Source of the DNA: Nitrospirota bacterium
Lineage (GTDB): Bacteria > Nitrospirota > Thermodesulfovibrionia > UBA6902
Assembly (NCBI GenBank): GCA_016213945.1
Contig: JACQZF010000040.1
Location: 30,929 to 94,928, forward strand
Reading direction: 5' to 3'
DNA: 64,000 bases
A model generated the notes under the pieces. It saw nothing but the letters and a program-made list of their open reading frames with translations, did not search any database and was not told where the DNA came from. Positions 17,013-25,656 of the stretch are shown one piece after another. A program made the position numbers and the translations under genes. The number at the start of each line of letters is the position of its first letter. Position 1 is the first letter of the stretch.

Positions 17013-17811
17013 ATTTTTTAAAAATTGTTTTGAAAAACTCCTGCATGTCAGCCCACGACTTTTTATCGGCCTCGGCATTGTATGCGACCTTCATCTTAAA
17101 CTTCTGTTCAATTGATGTGGATTCGGGATTGGAGAAACCGTGTTCGGCGACCGGATACGTAATGAGTTTGTAATCGACGTTTGCCTTTTTCATCTCCTGC
17201 TCGAATTCGGTGACATAAAGTACAGGCACATACCAGTCCTTCTCGCCCTGGCACACTAAGATCTTTGCCTTCACAACTCCAGGCTGGGCCGGATTGTTTG
17301 TTGACAGGCCTCCATAAAAAGTCACCACACCTTTGAGATCAACACCCGCGCGTGCCATCTCAAGCGCAATGTTCCCGCCGAAGCTGTAGCCGATGACCGC
17401 GATTTTATCAGGGTCCACGGTCTCCTGCTGTTTTAACAGATTCATTGCCGCCAGGAAACGCGCCTTCCTGACCTCAGGTTTTTCAGTGACGGACTTTGCG
17501 TATTTAGCTGCTTCTTCCTGTGTGGCTGCCTGTTTGCCGTCTCCGTACATGTCAACGGCAAGGGCTGTATAGCCAATCTCCGCGAGCTTCTTCGCCCTGT
17601 CACGGACGAAATCGCCGGGCCCCCACCATTCATGAACAACGAGTATGCCGGGCCTCTTCCCTTTGATTTTGTTATCAACGGCAAGAAATCCCTTCAATGT
17701 CACGTTGTCCGATTTATATTCAACCGGCCCGCTGCGCATCTCGCTTTTCTGCGCGCATGCCAGGACCATCCCGCACAATAGTATTAAAATGTATTTGGTC
17801 AGATGTTTCAT
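17011..17811 (-). CDS. Dienelactone-hydrolase-family lipoprotein
   Basis: The 266 aa product begins with a lipoprotein signal peptide (MKHLTKYILILLCGMVLAC, lipobox LAC with the cysteine at about residue 19). An alpha/beta hydrolase of the DLH family follows. The nucleophile elbow is GYSFGG, a serine where classical dienelactone hydrolases have cysteine. GEKDWYVP supplies the aspartate and AEHGFS the histidine. It is probably an envelope-anchored esterase of unknown substrate. GGAGGAAGAG precedes the ATG. Confidence 0.88.
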   Translation of the reverse strand: MKHLTKYILILLCGMVLACAQKSEMRSGPVEYKSDNVTLKGFLAVDNKIKGKRPGILVVHEWWGPGDFVRDRAKKLAEIGYTALAVDMYGDGKQAATQEEAAKYAKSVTEKPEVRKARFLAAMNLLKQQETVDPDKIAVIGYSFGGNIALEMARAGVDLKGVVTFYGGLSTNNPAQPGVVKAKILVCQGEKDWYVPVLYVTEFEQEMKKANVDYKLITYPVAEHGFSNPESTSIEQKFKMKVAYNAEADKKSWADMQEFFKTIFKK

Positions 17812-17965
17812 CTCTTCCTCCAGTATGGATTTTTTATGAGATTAAATTATACATTGATTGAGCAGGTTTTGAAATAATTCCGTCAAACTCCGTATAATAG
17901 AGAACTTATTAATTAGTCTTCCTGTAAATCTCAGGAAGTCCGATAAAAGAATATTGCTTTTTATT

Positions 17966-18053
17966 GTCATTCCCGCTTGTCGGGAATCCTTATTTTAAGT
18001 TTTGACTGATTCTCAGAGACGAGAAAGAAAGATTCCGGACAAGCCGGAATGAC
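17966..18053. repeat. GTCATTCCCGC-type palindromic repeat
   Basis: GTCATTCCCGCTTGTCGGGAA and TTCCGGACAAGCCGGAATGAC are the arms. The right arm ends 20 bp before the dapL start, and the ATG at 18049 that lies in frame with dapL belongs to this repeat. Confidence 0.88.
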
Positions 18054-18072
18054 AGAAGCCAGGAGGAATAAA

Positions 18073-19248
18073 TTGCATAAAAAAATTTCCATTGACCTTG
18101 CCAAGAGGGTAAAGGGCCTGCCGCCTTACCTCTTTGCGGCGATAGACAAGATGAAGCAGGAGGCCCTGAAAAAGGGCATTGACGTGATAGATCTAAGCAT
18201 CGGCGACCCTGACATCCCGACCCCGAAACACATTGTGCAAAGGATGAAGAAGGCCGTTGAAAATCCAGCGCACCACCGTTATCCGTCCTATGAAGGAATG
18301 CTTTCTTTCAGGCAGGCGGTGGCGGACTGGTACAAGAGAAGATTCAACGTGAAGCTTGATCCGAAGACCGAGGTCCTTTCGCTCATCGGCTCAAAAGAGG
18401 GCATCGGGCACATACCTCTCGCGTTTATAAATCCAGGTGATGTTGTGCTTGTGCCGTCTCCAGGATATCCTGTCTATCCCGTTGCCACACTCTTTGCAGA
18501 CGGAAAGAGCCACATCATGCCGCTGATTGAGAAGAACAAATATCTTCCTGACCTGAAGGCGATTCCTAACGATGTCCTGAAAAAGGCAAAGCTCATGTTT
18601 ATCAATTATCCCAATAATCCTACGTCTGCTGTTGCGGACAGGAATTTTTATAAAAGCGTTATCGAGTTTGCAGCCAAGAACAATATTCTTGTATGCCATG
18701 ATGCCGCGTACTCTGAGGTTTATTATGACGGTAAAAAACCCATGAGCTTTCTTCAAATCCCAGGGGCCAAAGACGTGGGCATAGAGTTTCACTCGCTTTC
18801 AAAGACATACAACATGACGGGATGGAGGATCGGCTTTGCAGCAGGAAACGCAAACGCGTTAGCGGGGCTTGGAAAGATAAAGACGAACCTCGACTCCGGT
18901 ATCTTTCAGGCAGTGCAGGAGGCCGGCATTGAGGCGCTGAATACCGGCGAGCCGGTCCTTGAAAAAATAAGGGACACTTACCAGGAAAGAAGAGACATCC
19001 TGTACAACGGCCTAAAAAATTTAGGCCTGAAAGTCCAGAAGCCGCGCGCGACTTTTTACCTCTGGGCAAAGGTGCCGAAGGGTTTCAATTCATCCGGCTT
19101 TGTCGCGCATCTCCTTGAAAACGCCGGCGTGCTTGGCACTCCCGGAAACGGTTTTGGCGCGCCGGGAGAAGGCTACATCCGCTTCGCCCTGACAGTTCCG
19201 GCAAAGAGAATGAAGGAAGCGGTGCAGAGGATAGGGAAGGCAATTTAA
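18073..19248 (+). CDS. dapL: LL-diaminopimelate aminotransferase
   Basis: This PLP enzyme converts tetrahydrodipicolinate directly to LL-diaminopimelate for lysine and murein synthesis, bypassing DapD/C/E. The 391 aa product has [11 protein letters not shown] at the N terminus, [21 protein letters not shown], and [18 protein letters not shown] with the PLP-binding lysine. A closely related aminotransferase of another specificity cannot be excluded. An in-frame ATG at 18049 lies inside the preceding repeat. TTG 18073 has a perfect AGGAGG 8 bases upstream and is the better start. Confidence 0.88.
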   Translation: MHKKISIDLAKRVKGLPPYLFAAIDKMKQEALKKGIDVIDLSIGDPDIPTPKHIVQRMKKAVENPAHHRYPSYEGMLSFRQAVADWYKRRFNVKLDPKTEVLSLIGSKEGIGHIPLAFINPGDVVLVPSPGYPVYPVATLFADGKSHIMPLIEKNKYLPDLKAIPNDVLKKAKLMFINYPNNPTSAVADRNFYKSVIEFAAKNNILVCHDAAYSEVYYDGKKPMSFLQIPGAKDVGIEFHSLSKTYNMTGWRIGFAAGNANALAGLGKIKTNLDSGIFQAVQEAGIEALNTGEPVLEKIRDTYQERRDILYNGLKNLGLKVQKPRATFYLWAKVPKGFNSSGFVAHLLENAGVLGTPGNGFGAPGEGYIRFALTVPAKRMKEAVQRIGKAI

Positions 19249-19250
19249 GT

Positions 19251-19982
19251 TCAGTCATTATCCTCTTCATCTTCATCCTTCTCCCTCGCCGTGCGCCTGG
19301 CATCGTCTTCATTGCCGCTTGGATGACAGGCCGCGCAATTTTGATAACTGTACAGGCCTTCTTTCTGATGCTTCCGCTGGATCTTTGACGGCGAATGTTC
19401 ATGGCAGCCGTAGCATGTATATTCTTTGTAGTTCCCGCCCTGGTGACATGTCTTACAGTCTGAGTTATGGTTTCTGTCAAAGCGGAAGTAATCGTGAGCG
19501 ACCTTTGCAGCGCGCCAGTTGCCCGTTGTATCATGGCACTGCCCGCAGTTTTGACCATGCCGCTGGTGCGGCGTGTCTGAAGGTTTATGGTGGCAGCTCA
19601 AACAATTGCCAATGTTCCTGACCGGCAGTAATGTATGAGAAAATTTCGGGGCGGCATCTGTCTTTTTCCCCGTATGTTCACTGTGGCAGGACGAACATGA
19701 CCCGTTTGAAAAAAGCTGATGAAAGTGCGCCTTCCCCGGTTTAGAGTTCACATTGACCGCGGCCCCTGATACCAGAAATTTACCTATGGTGGAAAGCTTG
19801 TGGCACGATACACACTTTTCTCCCATGCTGCCTGTTATAAGGACATGACATTTCAGGCAATCATTGTCCAAATGCCGGTGGCCTTTTAAAAGGTTACCGG
19901 GGCTGAGCATCTGCCTGGGGAATATTGACAGCAGAAGGACAGTCAGTATCAGTGTTATTACAATGAAAGTTGTTTTTATCAT
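19251..19982 (-). CDS. Octaheme c-type cytochrome
   Basis: The 243 aa product has an N-terminal membrane anchor or signal (residues about 5-22) and eight CXXCH heme sites: CLKCH, CVSCH, CSSCH, CLSCH, CGQCH, CKTCH, CYGCH and CAACH. Many additional histidines could be second axial ligands. It ends in a strongly acidic tail (DEDEEDND). It is likely a periplasmic electron carrier. The membrane protein encoded just upstream (3-bp gap) is probably its quinone-side partner. It lacks the length of hydroxylamine or tetrathionate reductases, so an electron-transfer role is more likely than catalysis. Confidence 0.9.
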   Translation of the reverse strand: MIKTTFIVITLILTVLLLSIFPRQMLSPGNLLKGHRHLDNDCLKCHVLITGSMGEKCVSCHKLSTIGKFLVSGAAVNVNSKPGKAHFHQLFSNGSCSSCHSEHTGKKTDAAPKFSHTLLPVRNIGNCLSCHHKPSDTPHQRHGQNCGQCHDTTGNWRAAKVAHDYFRFDRNHNSDCKTCHQGGNYKEYTCYGCHEHSPSKIQRKHQKEGLYSYQNCAACHPSGNEDDARRTAREKDEDEEDND

Positions 19983-19985
19983 AAA

Positions 19986-20558
19986 TCACCTCCATAAAAA
20001 AATAATTGTTACAATGTGTATGCATGTAAAGATCGCAAAGACGATCGTTATCGGCCTGTGCACGGTCCTCCATTTAGTCATGCCCTTTACGGTCAAGGAC
20101 TCCGGGAACAATTCCTTTTCAACTTCTTCCGCTTTCATACCGTTCTTTAACAGCAGGTCTTTCTTAGCGGCCAGTGTCTCTCTCGATTCCTTTAAAAGGT
20201 ATTTGCCGGCCAGGCCGCTTATAACCGCGACAAGCATTGCGGTCAGGGCCGCCCATGCCAGAAGGGCGTTAAAATGAATTCCACCGTGCACGAGGACCAT
20301 GAGGGCCCCTGTCCACGCCAGGTACTCATGAAGCCTCAGGAAGAGGGCGGGTGGACCGTGCGTGATAATTTTTTTCTTCCTCGCTGAATAGGCGAAAGAG
20401 ATTGCAATAAGAAAAGTGCCGGGGATGCCAAGGTACCTCCCGATCCAGAGCAGGCCGGATCCATGCAGCATGAAGTCTGTTATCAGGGTCATGAGTATGA
20501 GCAGGATGAACTTGAGCAGGAAGGGCTGAACGTTTTTGAAAAATAATGAGTGTTTCAT
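19986..20558 (-). CDS. Cytochrome b-like four- to five-helix membrane protein
   Basis: The 190 aa product has about five hydrophobic segments. Paired histidines lie in or near them (LHEYLAWTG, VHGGIHF, VHRPI, CIHIVT), spaced as in di-heme cytochrome b or ferric-reductase-like subunits. Heme ligation is inferred. A TTG at 20567 is in frame, but ATG 20558 sits 12 bases after GGAGG and is preferred. It is the first gene of a two-gene unit with the octaheme cytochrome, suggesting a quinol-to-cytochrome c electron conduit. Confidence 0.7.
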   Translation of the reverse strand: MKHSLFFKNVQPFLLKFILLILMTLITDFMLHGSGLLWIGRYLGIPGTFLIAISFAYSARKKKIITHGPPALFLRLHEYLAWTGALMVLVHGGIHFNALLAWAALTAMLVAVISGLAGKYLLKESRETLAAKKDLLLKNGMKAEEVEKELFPESLTVKGMTKWRTVHRPITIVFAIFTCIHIVTIIFLWR

Positions 20559-20694
20559 GACCGGCAACCGCCTCCTTCCATAAAATTAAAATTGAACTTT
20601 CGTCCAATCTTTGATTTCACTTTATCAGACGGCTGATTAAAGGAAGATTAAAGAAAAACGCGGAGAAAATAGTTTGTGATAAAATACCGGGGAT

Positions 20695-21156
20695 ATGCCC
20701 ACAGCGTACATTGGCATCGGATCCAATCTCGGCGACAGGGAAGACAATTGCGGAAGGGCGATAAGGCTCCTCGAAGCAAACAACATCAAAGTTATAAAAA
20801 GCTCTTCCATGATAGAGACAGAGCCGTGGGGCGTCGAAGATCAGCCGATGTTCATCAACATGGCTGTTGAAATTGAGACCGTGCTCGGGCCTGAAGAGTT
20901 ATTGTCCGTTCTGAAAAAGATAGAGGTCGAGACCGGCAGACGCCCAGAAAAACGCTGGGGCCCCCGTGTCATTGACCTCGATATCCTGCTCTATGACGAT
21001 CTGATCATGAAGACATCTGAACTGGAAATACCTCATCCTCATATCAGCGAAAGGGAATTTGTTTTGAGACCACTTGCAGAGATCGTGCCGGAGAAATTGC
21101 ATCCGGTTTTGAAGAAGAGTATTAGAGAGTTGCTGTCGGAATTGAGCGGAAAGTAG
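20695..21156 (+). CDS. folK: HPPK, 6-hydroxymethyl-7,8-dihydropterin pyrophosphokinase
   Basis: It transfers pyrophosphate from ATP to the pterin precursor of folate. The 153 aa product starts TAYIGIGSNLGDRE, with ETEPWG near residue 42 and RWGPRVIDLDILLYDD (the HPPK signature with the two magnesium-binding aspartates). HPHISEREFVLRPL completes the family pattern. It is the only folate gene here and is divergent from the cytochrome pair. Confidence 0.95.
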   Translation: MPTAYIGIGSNLGDREDNCGRAIRLLEANNIKVIKSSSMIETEPWGVEDQPMFINMAVEIETVLGPEELLSVLKKIEVETGRRPEKRWGPRVIDLDILLYDDLIMKTSELEIPHPHISEREFVLRPLAEIVPEKLHPVLKKSIRELLSELSGK

Positions 21157-21186
21157 AGAGATTGATGATACATCATACACTACTAT

Positions 21187-21846
21187 TCACATTTCTCCAT
21201 TCTCAAGAAAACTGTAATACCCTTTATGGTTAAAGATTATATGATCGAGCAGGCGGATACCGAGGGTTTCGCCTGCGGACTTCAGTTGTTTGGTAATATC
21301 CGTGTCTTCTTTACTTGGAGTTAACCCACCGGATGGATGATTATGAGCAACGATGATTGCTGACGCCCGGTCTGTAATTGGCTCTGCAAATACTTCGCGT
21401 GGATGCGCCTGTGTTTTATTAACCAGCCCGACAGATACGACACGGCTTGCGATCACTTCATTAGCGCCATTTATTGAAATGCTTATAAAATGTTCCTGCT
21501 TGCGGTCGGCATAATGCTGGATCAATGGAAGCACGTCAGCAGGGAAAGAGATTCTTAATCCTTCAGGACGAATGCGGCGGCGGGCAAATTCAAGGGCCGC
21601 AGCAATAAGAGTTGCCTTTGCCAATCCTACGCCTTCAATCTTTTGTAATTCTTCGATATCCAGCTTTGCATTATTACCATCCAGGGCTTTAAGTATCCGG
21701 TCCGCAACTTTCATAACATCATGGCCCTTTGTTCCGCTGCCCAGAAGTATGGCCATCAGTTCAAGGTCGGATAAAGCTTCCGCGCCTTTTTGACGGAGTT
21801 TTTCGCGAGGACGGTCCGGTTCGGGAATGTCTCTCAGCTTTTTCAT
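21187..21846 (-). CDS. radC: RadC/JAB-domain protein at the end of the type I R-M operon
   Basis: The 219 aa product has an N-terminal helix-hairpin-helix region (IEELQKIEGVGLAKATLI). The C-terminal JAB/MPN metalloprotease-like domain carries the motif HNHPSGG and the later acidic residue (SKEDTDITKQL). RadC proteins are metal-dependent, and their function (DNA-repair or mobile-element-linked) is unsettled. Its ATG overlaps the hsdS stop by 4 bp (21843-21846), so translation is coupled to the restriction operon. Confidence 0.9.
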   Translation of the reverse strand: MKKLRDIPEPDRPREKLRQKGAEALSDLELMAILLGSGTKGHDVMKVADRILKALDGNNAKLDIEELQKIEGVGLAKATLIAAALEFARRRIRPEGLRISFPADVLPLIQHYADRKQEHFISISINGANEVIASRVVSVGLVNKTQAHPREVFAEPITDRASAIIVAHNHPSGGLTPSKEDTDITKQLKSAGETLGIRLLDHIIFNHKGYYSFLENGEM

Positions 21847-23195
21847 TGTTTGTTTCCTTTAGACCGAACATTCTTCTTTTCGTTCTTCTCCCGTTCCGCC
21901 TTAATCTTCTCCAGCAGCACTGACGCGGGCTCATCATTCGGGTCCTGCGGGACAAGTTCACCGCGAAAGGCCTTGGCAAGGATGGACTGGGTGAGCTTGT
22001 CAACGTAGGCATTGGCCTTGATATAGCGGGCCTCGATCTGGTCAGCCAGAGCAAACAACGCCTCCACCCGGCGGACGATTTCTTTTTGTTCAGGGAGAGG
22101 GGGAACTGGAAGCGTCACATCAGAAATCTTAGAGATACTTAGCGTATGTAAACCAGCTGTTGATGTTGCCTTTTCTATGAGTTGTGCGCGACCCTCCGGT
22201 GCCATCATTTGCAGCAAAACATAGATAGGGATTACACCTTTTCCGGATCTGAACTTTATCAGGTGATTTTGGTGTACACATCTTGCAATTGAGCCATCCC
22301 AAAGGGCCACGCGACCAATCTGATCGAGGCTTCCATTTCCTTCTACAAAAAGGATATCCTCTTTGACCAATCGTGCGCGTTCGAACTCTTGCTCCGTAAC
22401 TCCAATTTTAAATACCTCACCGAGTTCCAGCCTGTTTTGATAAACGTTTGCCACGCGAAGATAGGGAGTTTGCAAGCTAAGCTTATTGCGCTTCGAGTTT
22501 TTCGTAATCCCCCCAGTTACACTTCCGACCTCAGACAAATCATGAACAACCCATTCTTTGTCATGGCTATTTTTCTCCCTCCAATCCGCCGTCAATCTTC
22601 CCGAACAGGCGGCGGCGAGGACGGATTGGCGAAAACGTTTGAGGATTACCGGTATCTTCGCCAGCCGCTTTTGGCAGGCGTCCACTTTGTCTAACAGCAT
22701 CTCCAACTTCGCCACAAGGCGGCGCTGCTCGTTGAGCGGCGCCAAGCGGAAAGGCAATGACTCAATGTCTATGGCACTGACATTAACGACACCTAGTCCT
22801 TTGGCCTTTTCCATAAGTTGTTGCTCAATAGTCTTGAGATACTCCCACATAAAACGCCAATCAAGAAAATCTATTGAGAACGGAACCATTTTGCCTGTGC
22901 GCTGATTCTGAAGAGCAGGCTTGTCTATGTCATAAACGCAGAGTTTACCTACAGAGCCAGACATACCGATGAGCACGTCATTTTTGCGAAGAATGAAATC
23001 CGGTTTGAGCTTTAGCCACTTTGCATCGAGATAGACACAATGTTCCAAAGACACCCTATTACCGTCAAGATTGCTTTGCCTTATTACGGGCACACCAGTT
23101 TGCTGAAAGTCCTTGCTTGGGAATGCATACCCATTTTGTACTTTTATTACGTCATCAAGAAGGCAGACAGCCCACCCCGTCGGCAACTCACTCAT
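21843..23195 (-). CDS. hsdS: Type I restriction-modification specificity subunit
   Basis: HsdS selects the bipartite target sequence for the HsdR2M2S complex. The 450 aa product has two target recognition domains, one starting ELPTGWAVCLLDDV and one around LSEVGSVTGG. Each ends in a conserved LxxPPLxEQxxI-like helix (APLNEQRRLVAKLEMLLDKVD and PPLPEQKEIVRRVEALFALAD). The start MSELPTGW at 23195 overlaps the upstream nuclease gene by 8 bp (ATGAGTGA). A longer reading from 23261 is possible but would overlap that gene by more than 70 bp. Confidence 0.93.
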   Translation of the reverse strand: MSELPTGWAVCLLDDVIKVQNGYAFPSKDFQQTGVPVIRQSNLDGNRVSLEHCVYLDAKWLKLKPDFILRKNDVLIGMSGSVGKLCVYDIDKPALQNQRTGKMVPFSIDFLDWRFMWEYLKTIEQQLMEKAKGLGVVNVSAIDIESLPFRLAPLNEQRRLVAKLEMLLDKVDACQKRLAKIPVILKRFRQSVLAAACSGRLTADWREKNSHDKEWVVHDLSEVGSVTGGITKNSKRNKLSLQTPYLRVANVYQNRLELGEVFKIGVTEQEFERARLVKEDILFVEGNGSLDQIGRVALWDGSIARCVHQNHLIKFRSGKGVIPIYVLLQMMAPEGRAQLIEKATSTAGLHTLSISKISDVTLPVPPLPEQKEIVRRVEALFALADQIEARYIKANAYVDKLTQSILAKAFRGELVPQDPNDEPASVLLEKIKAEREKNEKKNVRSKGNKQ

Positions 23196-24234
23196 GCCCC
23201 GCTCCGAGTTCTTTGAGTATCTCTTGCTCGATTTCTTTGGCATCAGGCAATTTGCCCGCAAGCCCTTCCGGCAGTTCTTTTGTCAAGCTGTATTCCGCCA
23301 CACCTACAGGCTTATTAATATTCCTCAAGGCGTATTCAACTTCCACTCTGTCGCGTTCAGCGCAAAGGATAATTCCTATCGAGGGGTTTTCATCGGGTTC
23401 TTTAACCAGGTCGTCAAGGAGATTCAGATAAAAATTCATCTTGCCTGCGTATTCCGGCTGGAAACTGCCCGCCTTCAGTTCTATAGCCACAAGGCTTTTA
23501 AGTTTGCGGTGATAAAACAGCAGGTCGATAAAGTATTCCTTGTCATTAAGCTTTATGCGGTACTGATTGCCGATGAAAGAAAAGCCGTATCCCAGTTCGA
23601 GAATGACATCCCGTATTCTGTTGACCATGCGCCTTTCCATTTCCCGCTCGACTACAGGCTTGCCGATGCCGAGGAAATCAAGCATATAGACATCTTTCAT
23701 GGCTTCTTCAGCCTGTTGCGCGATATGTTCAGGCAGTGTCTCAATAAAATTATGCTGTTTATTACTCGCTACCTGACGCTCATAAGCCTTAGCTTTTATC
23801 TGATTCAGAAGGATATTGCGGCTCCAGCCAAGTTTTGCAGACATTTGAAGATAATATGTCCGTTCCACGACAGACTTTGTTTTTGTCATTACAGTAATAT
23901 TGTGTCCCCACGGAATTTCTCTAACAAGTTGTAAGAGATTTGGCTGATCTTTATATTCAACATACATCTGGCGCATAAACCAGAGATTTGGCGCAGAAAA
24001 TCCCGAAGTTCCGGGGAACTCTTTTATCAAGTCACCGGACAGTTTCTGCACAACAGACTTACCCCATCCCTCCCTTTCCTGACGTTCAGCAATTGCTTTC
24101 CCAATATTCCAGTAAAGCCCGACCATCTCTTTATTAGCAGAATAATATGCTCGGGTGCGCGTCTGTTGGATTGTATGCTTTATGCTGGTTAGAAATTCAG
24201 CATAAGAAGAATTACTGATTTTGTTTTCAGCCAT
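23188..24234 (-). CDS. YhcG-like (DUF1016) PD-(D/E)XK nuclease inside the R-M operon
   Basis: The 348 aa product has the DUF1016 N-terminal helical domain (YSANKEMVGLYWNIGKAI) and a C-terminal PD-(D/E)XK nuclease domain. FIDLLFYHRKLKSLVAIELK supplies the D...ExK residues, and YAGKMNFYLNLLDD is the family signature. YhcG-like proteins are often found beside type I restriction genes; their role is not established. The gene overlaps hsdM by 8 bp (ATGGCTGA) and hsdS by 8 bp, so all three are translationally coupled. GGGGGGA precedes the chosen ATG 24234. Confidence 0.88.
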   Translation of the reverse strand: MAENKISNSSYAEFLTSIKHTIQQTRTRAYYSANKEMVGLYWNIGKAIAERQEREGWGKSVVQKLSGDLIKEFPGTSGFSAPNLWFMRQMYVEYKDQPNLLQLVREIPWGHNITVMTKTKSVVERTYYLQMSAKLGWSRNILLNQIKAKAYERQVASNKQHNFIETLPEHIAQQAEEAMKDVYMLDFLGIGKPVVEREMERRMVNRIRDVILELGYGFSFIGNQYRIKLNDKEYFIDLLFYHRKLKSLVAIELKAGSFQPEYAGKMNFYLNLLDDLVKEPDENPSIGIILCAERDRVEVEYALRNINKPVGVAEYSLTKELPEGLAGKLPDAKEIEQEILKELGAGHE

Positions 24235-25645
24235 TGTTAGTCCCCCCATTATTTTCAATCAATTGTAACATTTCTTTTAAATCATCCACTACCGCCTCAA
24301 GCTCTGTAATCGCCTCACTGGCCAAGTCCTGCGGTTCAGGCAGTCCGTCGCTGTCTTCGAGAGAATCATCTTTGAGCCATGTGATATCGAGCTTGAAGTT
24401 TCGCTCTTTGATCTCATCGACATGAAACTTACGGAAGCGGCCTTCCTCCCCTAAGTCTTTCCGCTTGCTCTGACCATTAGGGTCTTTGCCGTAACACTTT
24501 TCAAATTCCTCAAAATGCTTCGGACTTAACGGGCGGTCCTTCTTCGTAATGCCCGGCACATTGGAGCGGGCATCGAAGATCCAGACGTCTTCGGTCTTCG
24601 CACCCTTCTGGAAAAAGATAACATTTGCCTTCACTCCCTGGCTGTAAGGCGTAAACGTGCCTCGCGGCAGGCGCAGGATGGTGTGAAGGTTGCAGTCCTG
24701 CATAAGGATTTCAAAAACTTCGCCTGCCTTATTTTCAAAGAGACAATTGTCAGGCAGAACAATCGCAGCCCTGCCGCCGGGTTTGAGAATATTCATCACA
24801 TGCTGTACAAAGTTCAATTGCTTATTGCTCGTTTCGATAGTGAAGTCGTCCCGCTCCGGCGCCTGGTTCGCGCCTTTGGTGCCGAAGGGCGGATTGGTCA
24901 GTACGCAGTTATAAAGCTCTCCTCTGTTCGGCTCATAGATCGTATCGCCCAAATAAATCCTCGCCTCCAACCCATGCAGGAAAAGATTCATGAGCGCAAG
25001 CCTTCTTGGGCGCGGCACTAAATCCTGACCATAATAAGTCGCGGACTTTATCCGTTTTATATCTTTGCGGTCGAATGCGCCTTTAGTCTGCTCTATCAAC
25101 CATTCGTAAGCGCAGACCAGAAAACCTCCTGTGCCGCAGGCAGGATCGCAGACCGTGAAATCACGGGCATCGCGCGGGTCGGGTTTCATGACCCGGACGA
25201 TGGACTGGATCAGAACGCGAGGGGTGAAGTACTGTCCCGCACCCTTCTTTCCTTCACTCGCCGCTCTTTCGAGCAGACCTTCAAAGGCCGCACCCTTCAC
25301 ATCCACATTCATCTCAGACCATTCTTCCTCGTCAATCATATTGATGACCCGCTTCAGGTTCACCGGATTATTGAAGCGCGGCATTGACTGGGCAAAGATG
25401 TCGCCCAGGATTCCTTTTGCCTCGCGAAGCTTGCGAAGTATATCGGAATAATGATCAGTCAGGCGTGTCCCCGATAGTTCTTTAAGGCTTGTCCAGTCGC
25501 ATCCTTTGGGCACTTCAATATCCCGCTCATCAGCCATCTTGAGAAAGAGCAGATAGGTTAGCTGTTCTATGTAATCGCCGTAGTCTATTCCGTCATGTCG
25601 CAATGTGTGACAGAATCCCCAGAGTTTGTTAACAATATCAGACAT
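24227..25645 (-). CDS. hsdM: Type I restriction-modification DNA methyltransferase subunit
   Basis: HsdM methylates adenine N6 in the target sequence. The 472 aa product has the HsdM N-terminal domain (VNKLWGFCHTLRHDGIDYGDY), the SAM motif DPACGTGGFLVCAYEW near residue 165, and the catalytic motif NPPFG. It follows hsdR by 11 bp, and GAAAGGATTTGA precedes the ATG. Length and motifs look intact. Confidence 0.95.
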   Translation of the reverse strand: MSDIVNKLWGFCHTLRHDGIDYGDYIEQLTYLLFLKMADERDIEVPKGCDWTSLKELSGTRLTDHYSDILRKLREAKGILGDIFAQSMPRFNNPVNLKRVINMIDEEEWSEMNVDVKGAAFEGLLERAASEGKKGAGQYFTPRVLIQSIVRVMKPDPRDARDFTVCDPACGTGGFLVCAYEWLIEQTKGAFDRKDIKRIKSATYYGQDLVPRPRRLALMNLFLHGLEARIYLGDTIYEPNRGELYNCVLTNPPFGTKGANQAPERDDFTIETSNKQLNFVQHVMNILKPGGRAAIVLPDNCLFENKAGEVFEILMQDCNLHTILRLPRGTFTPYSQGVKANVIFFQKGAKTEDVWIFDARSNVPGITKKDRPLSPKHFEEFEKCYGKDPNGQSKRKDLGEEGRFRKFHVDEIKERNFKLDITWLKDDSLEDSDGLPEPQDLASEAITELEAVVDDLKEMLQLIENNGGTNNG

Positions 25646-25656
25646 TCAAATCCTTT

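Noticed and set aside
23113..23934. A 273-codon frame on the + strand opposite the YhcG-like nuclease gene
   Set aside because: It is antisense to conserved nuclease and hsdS sequence, and no family resemblance or ribosome-binding site is seen.
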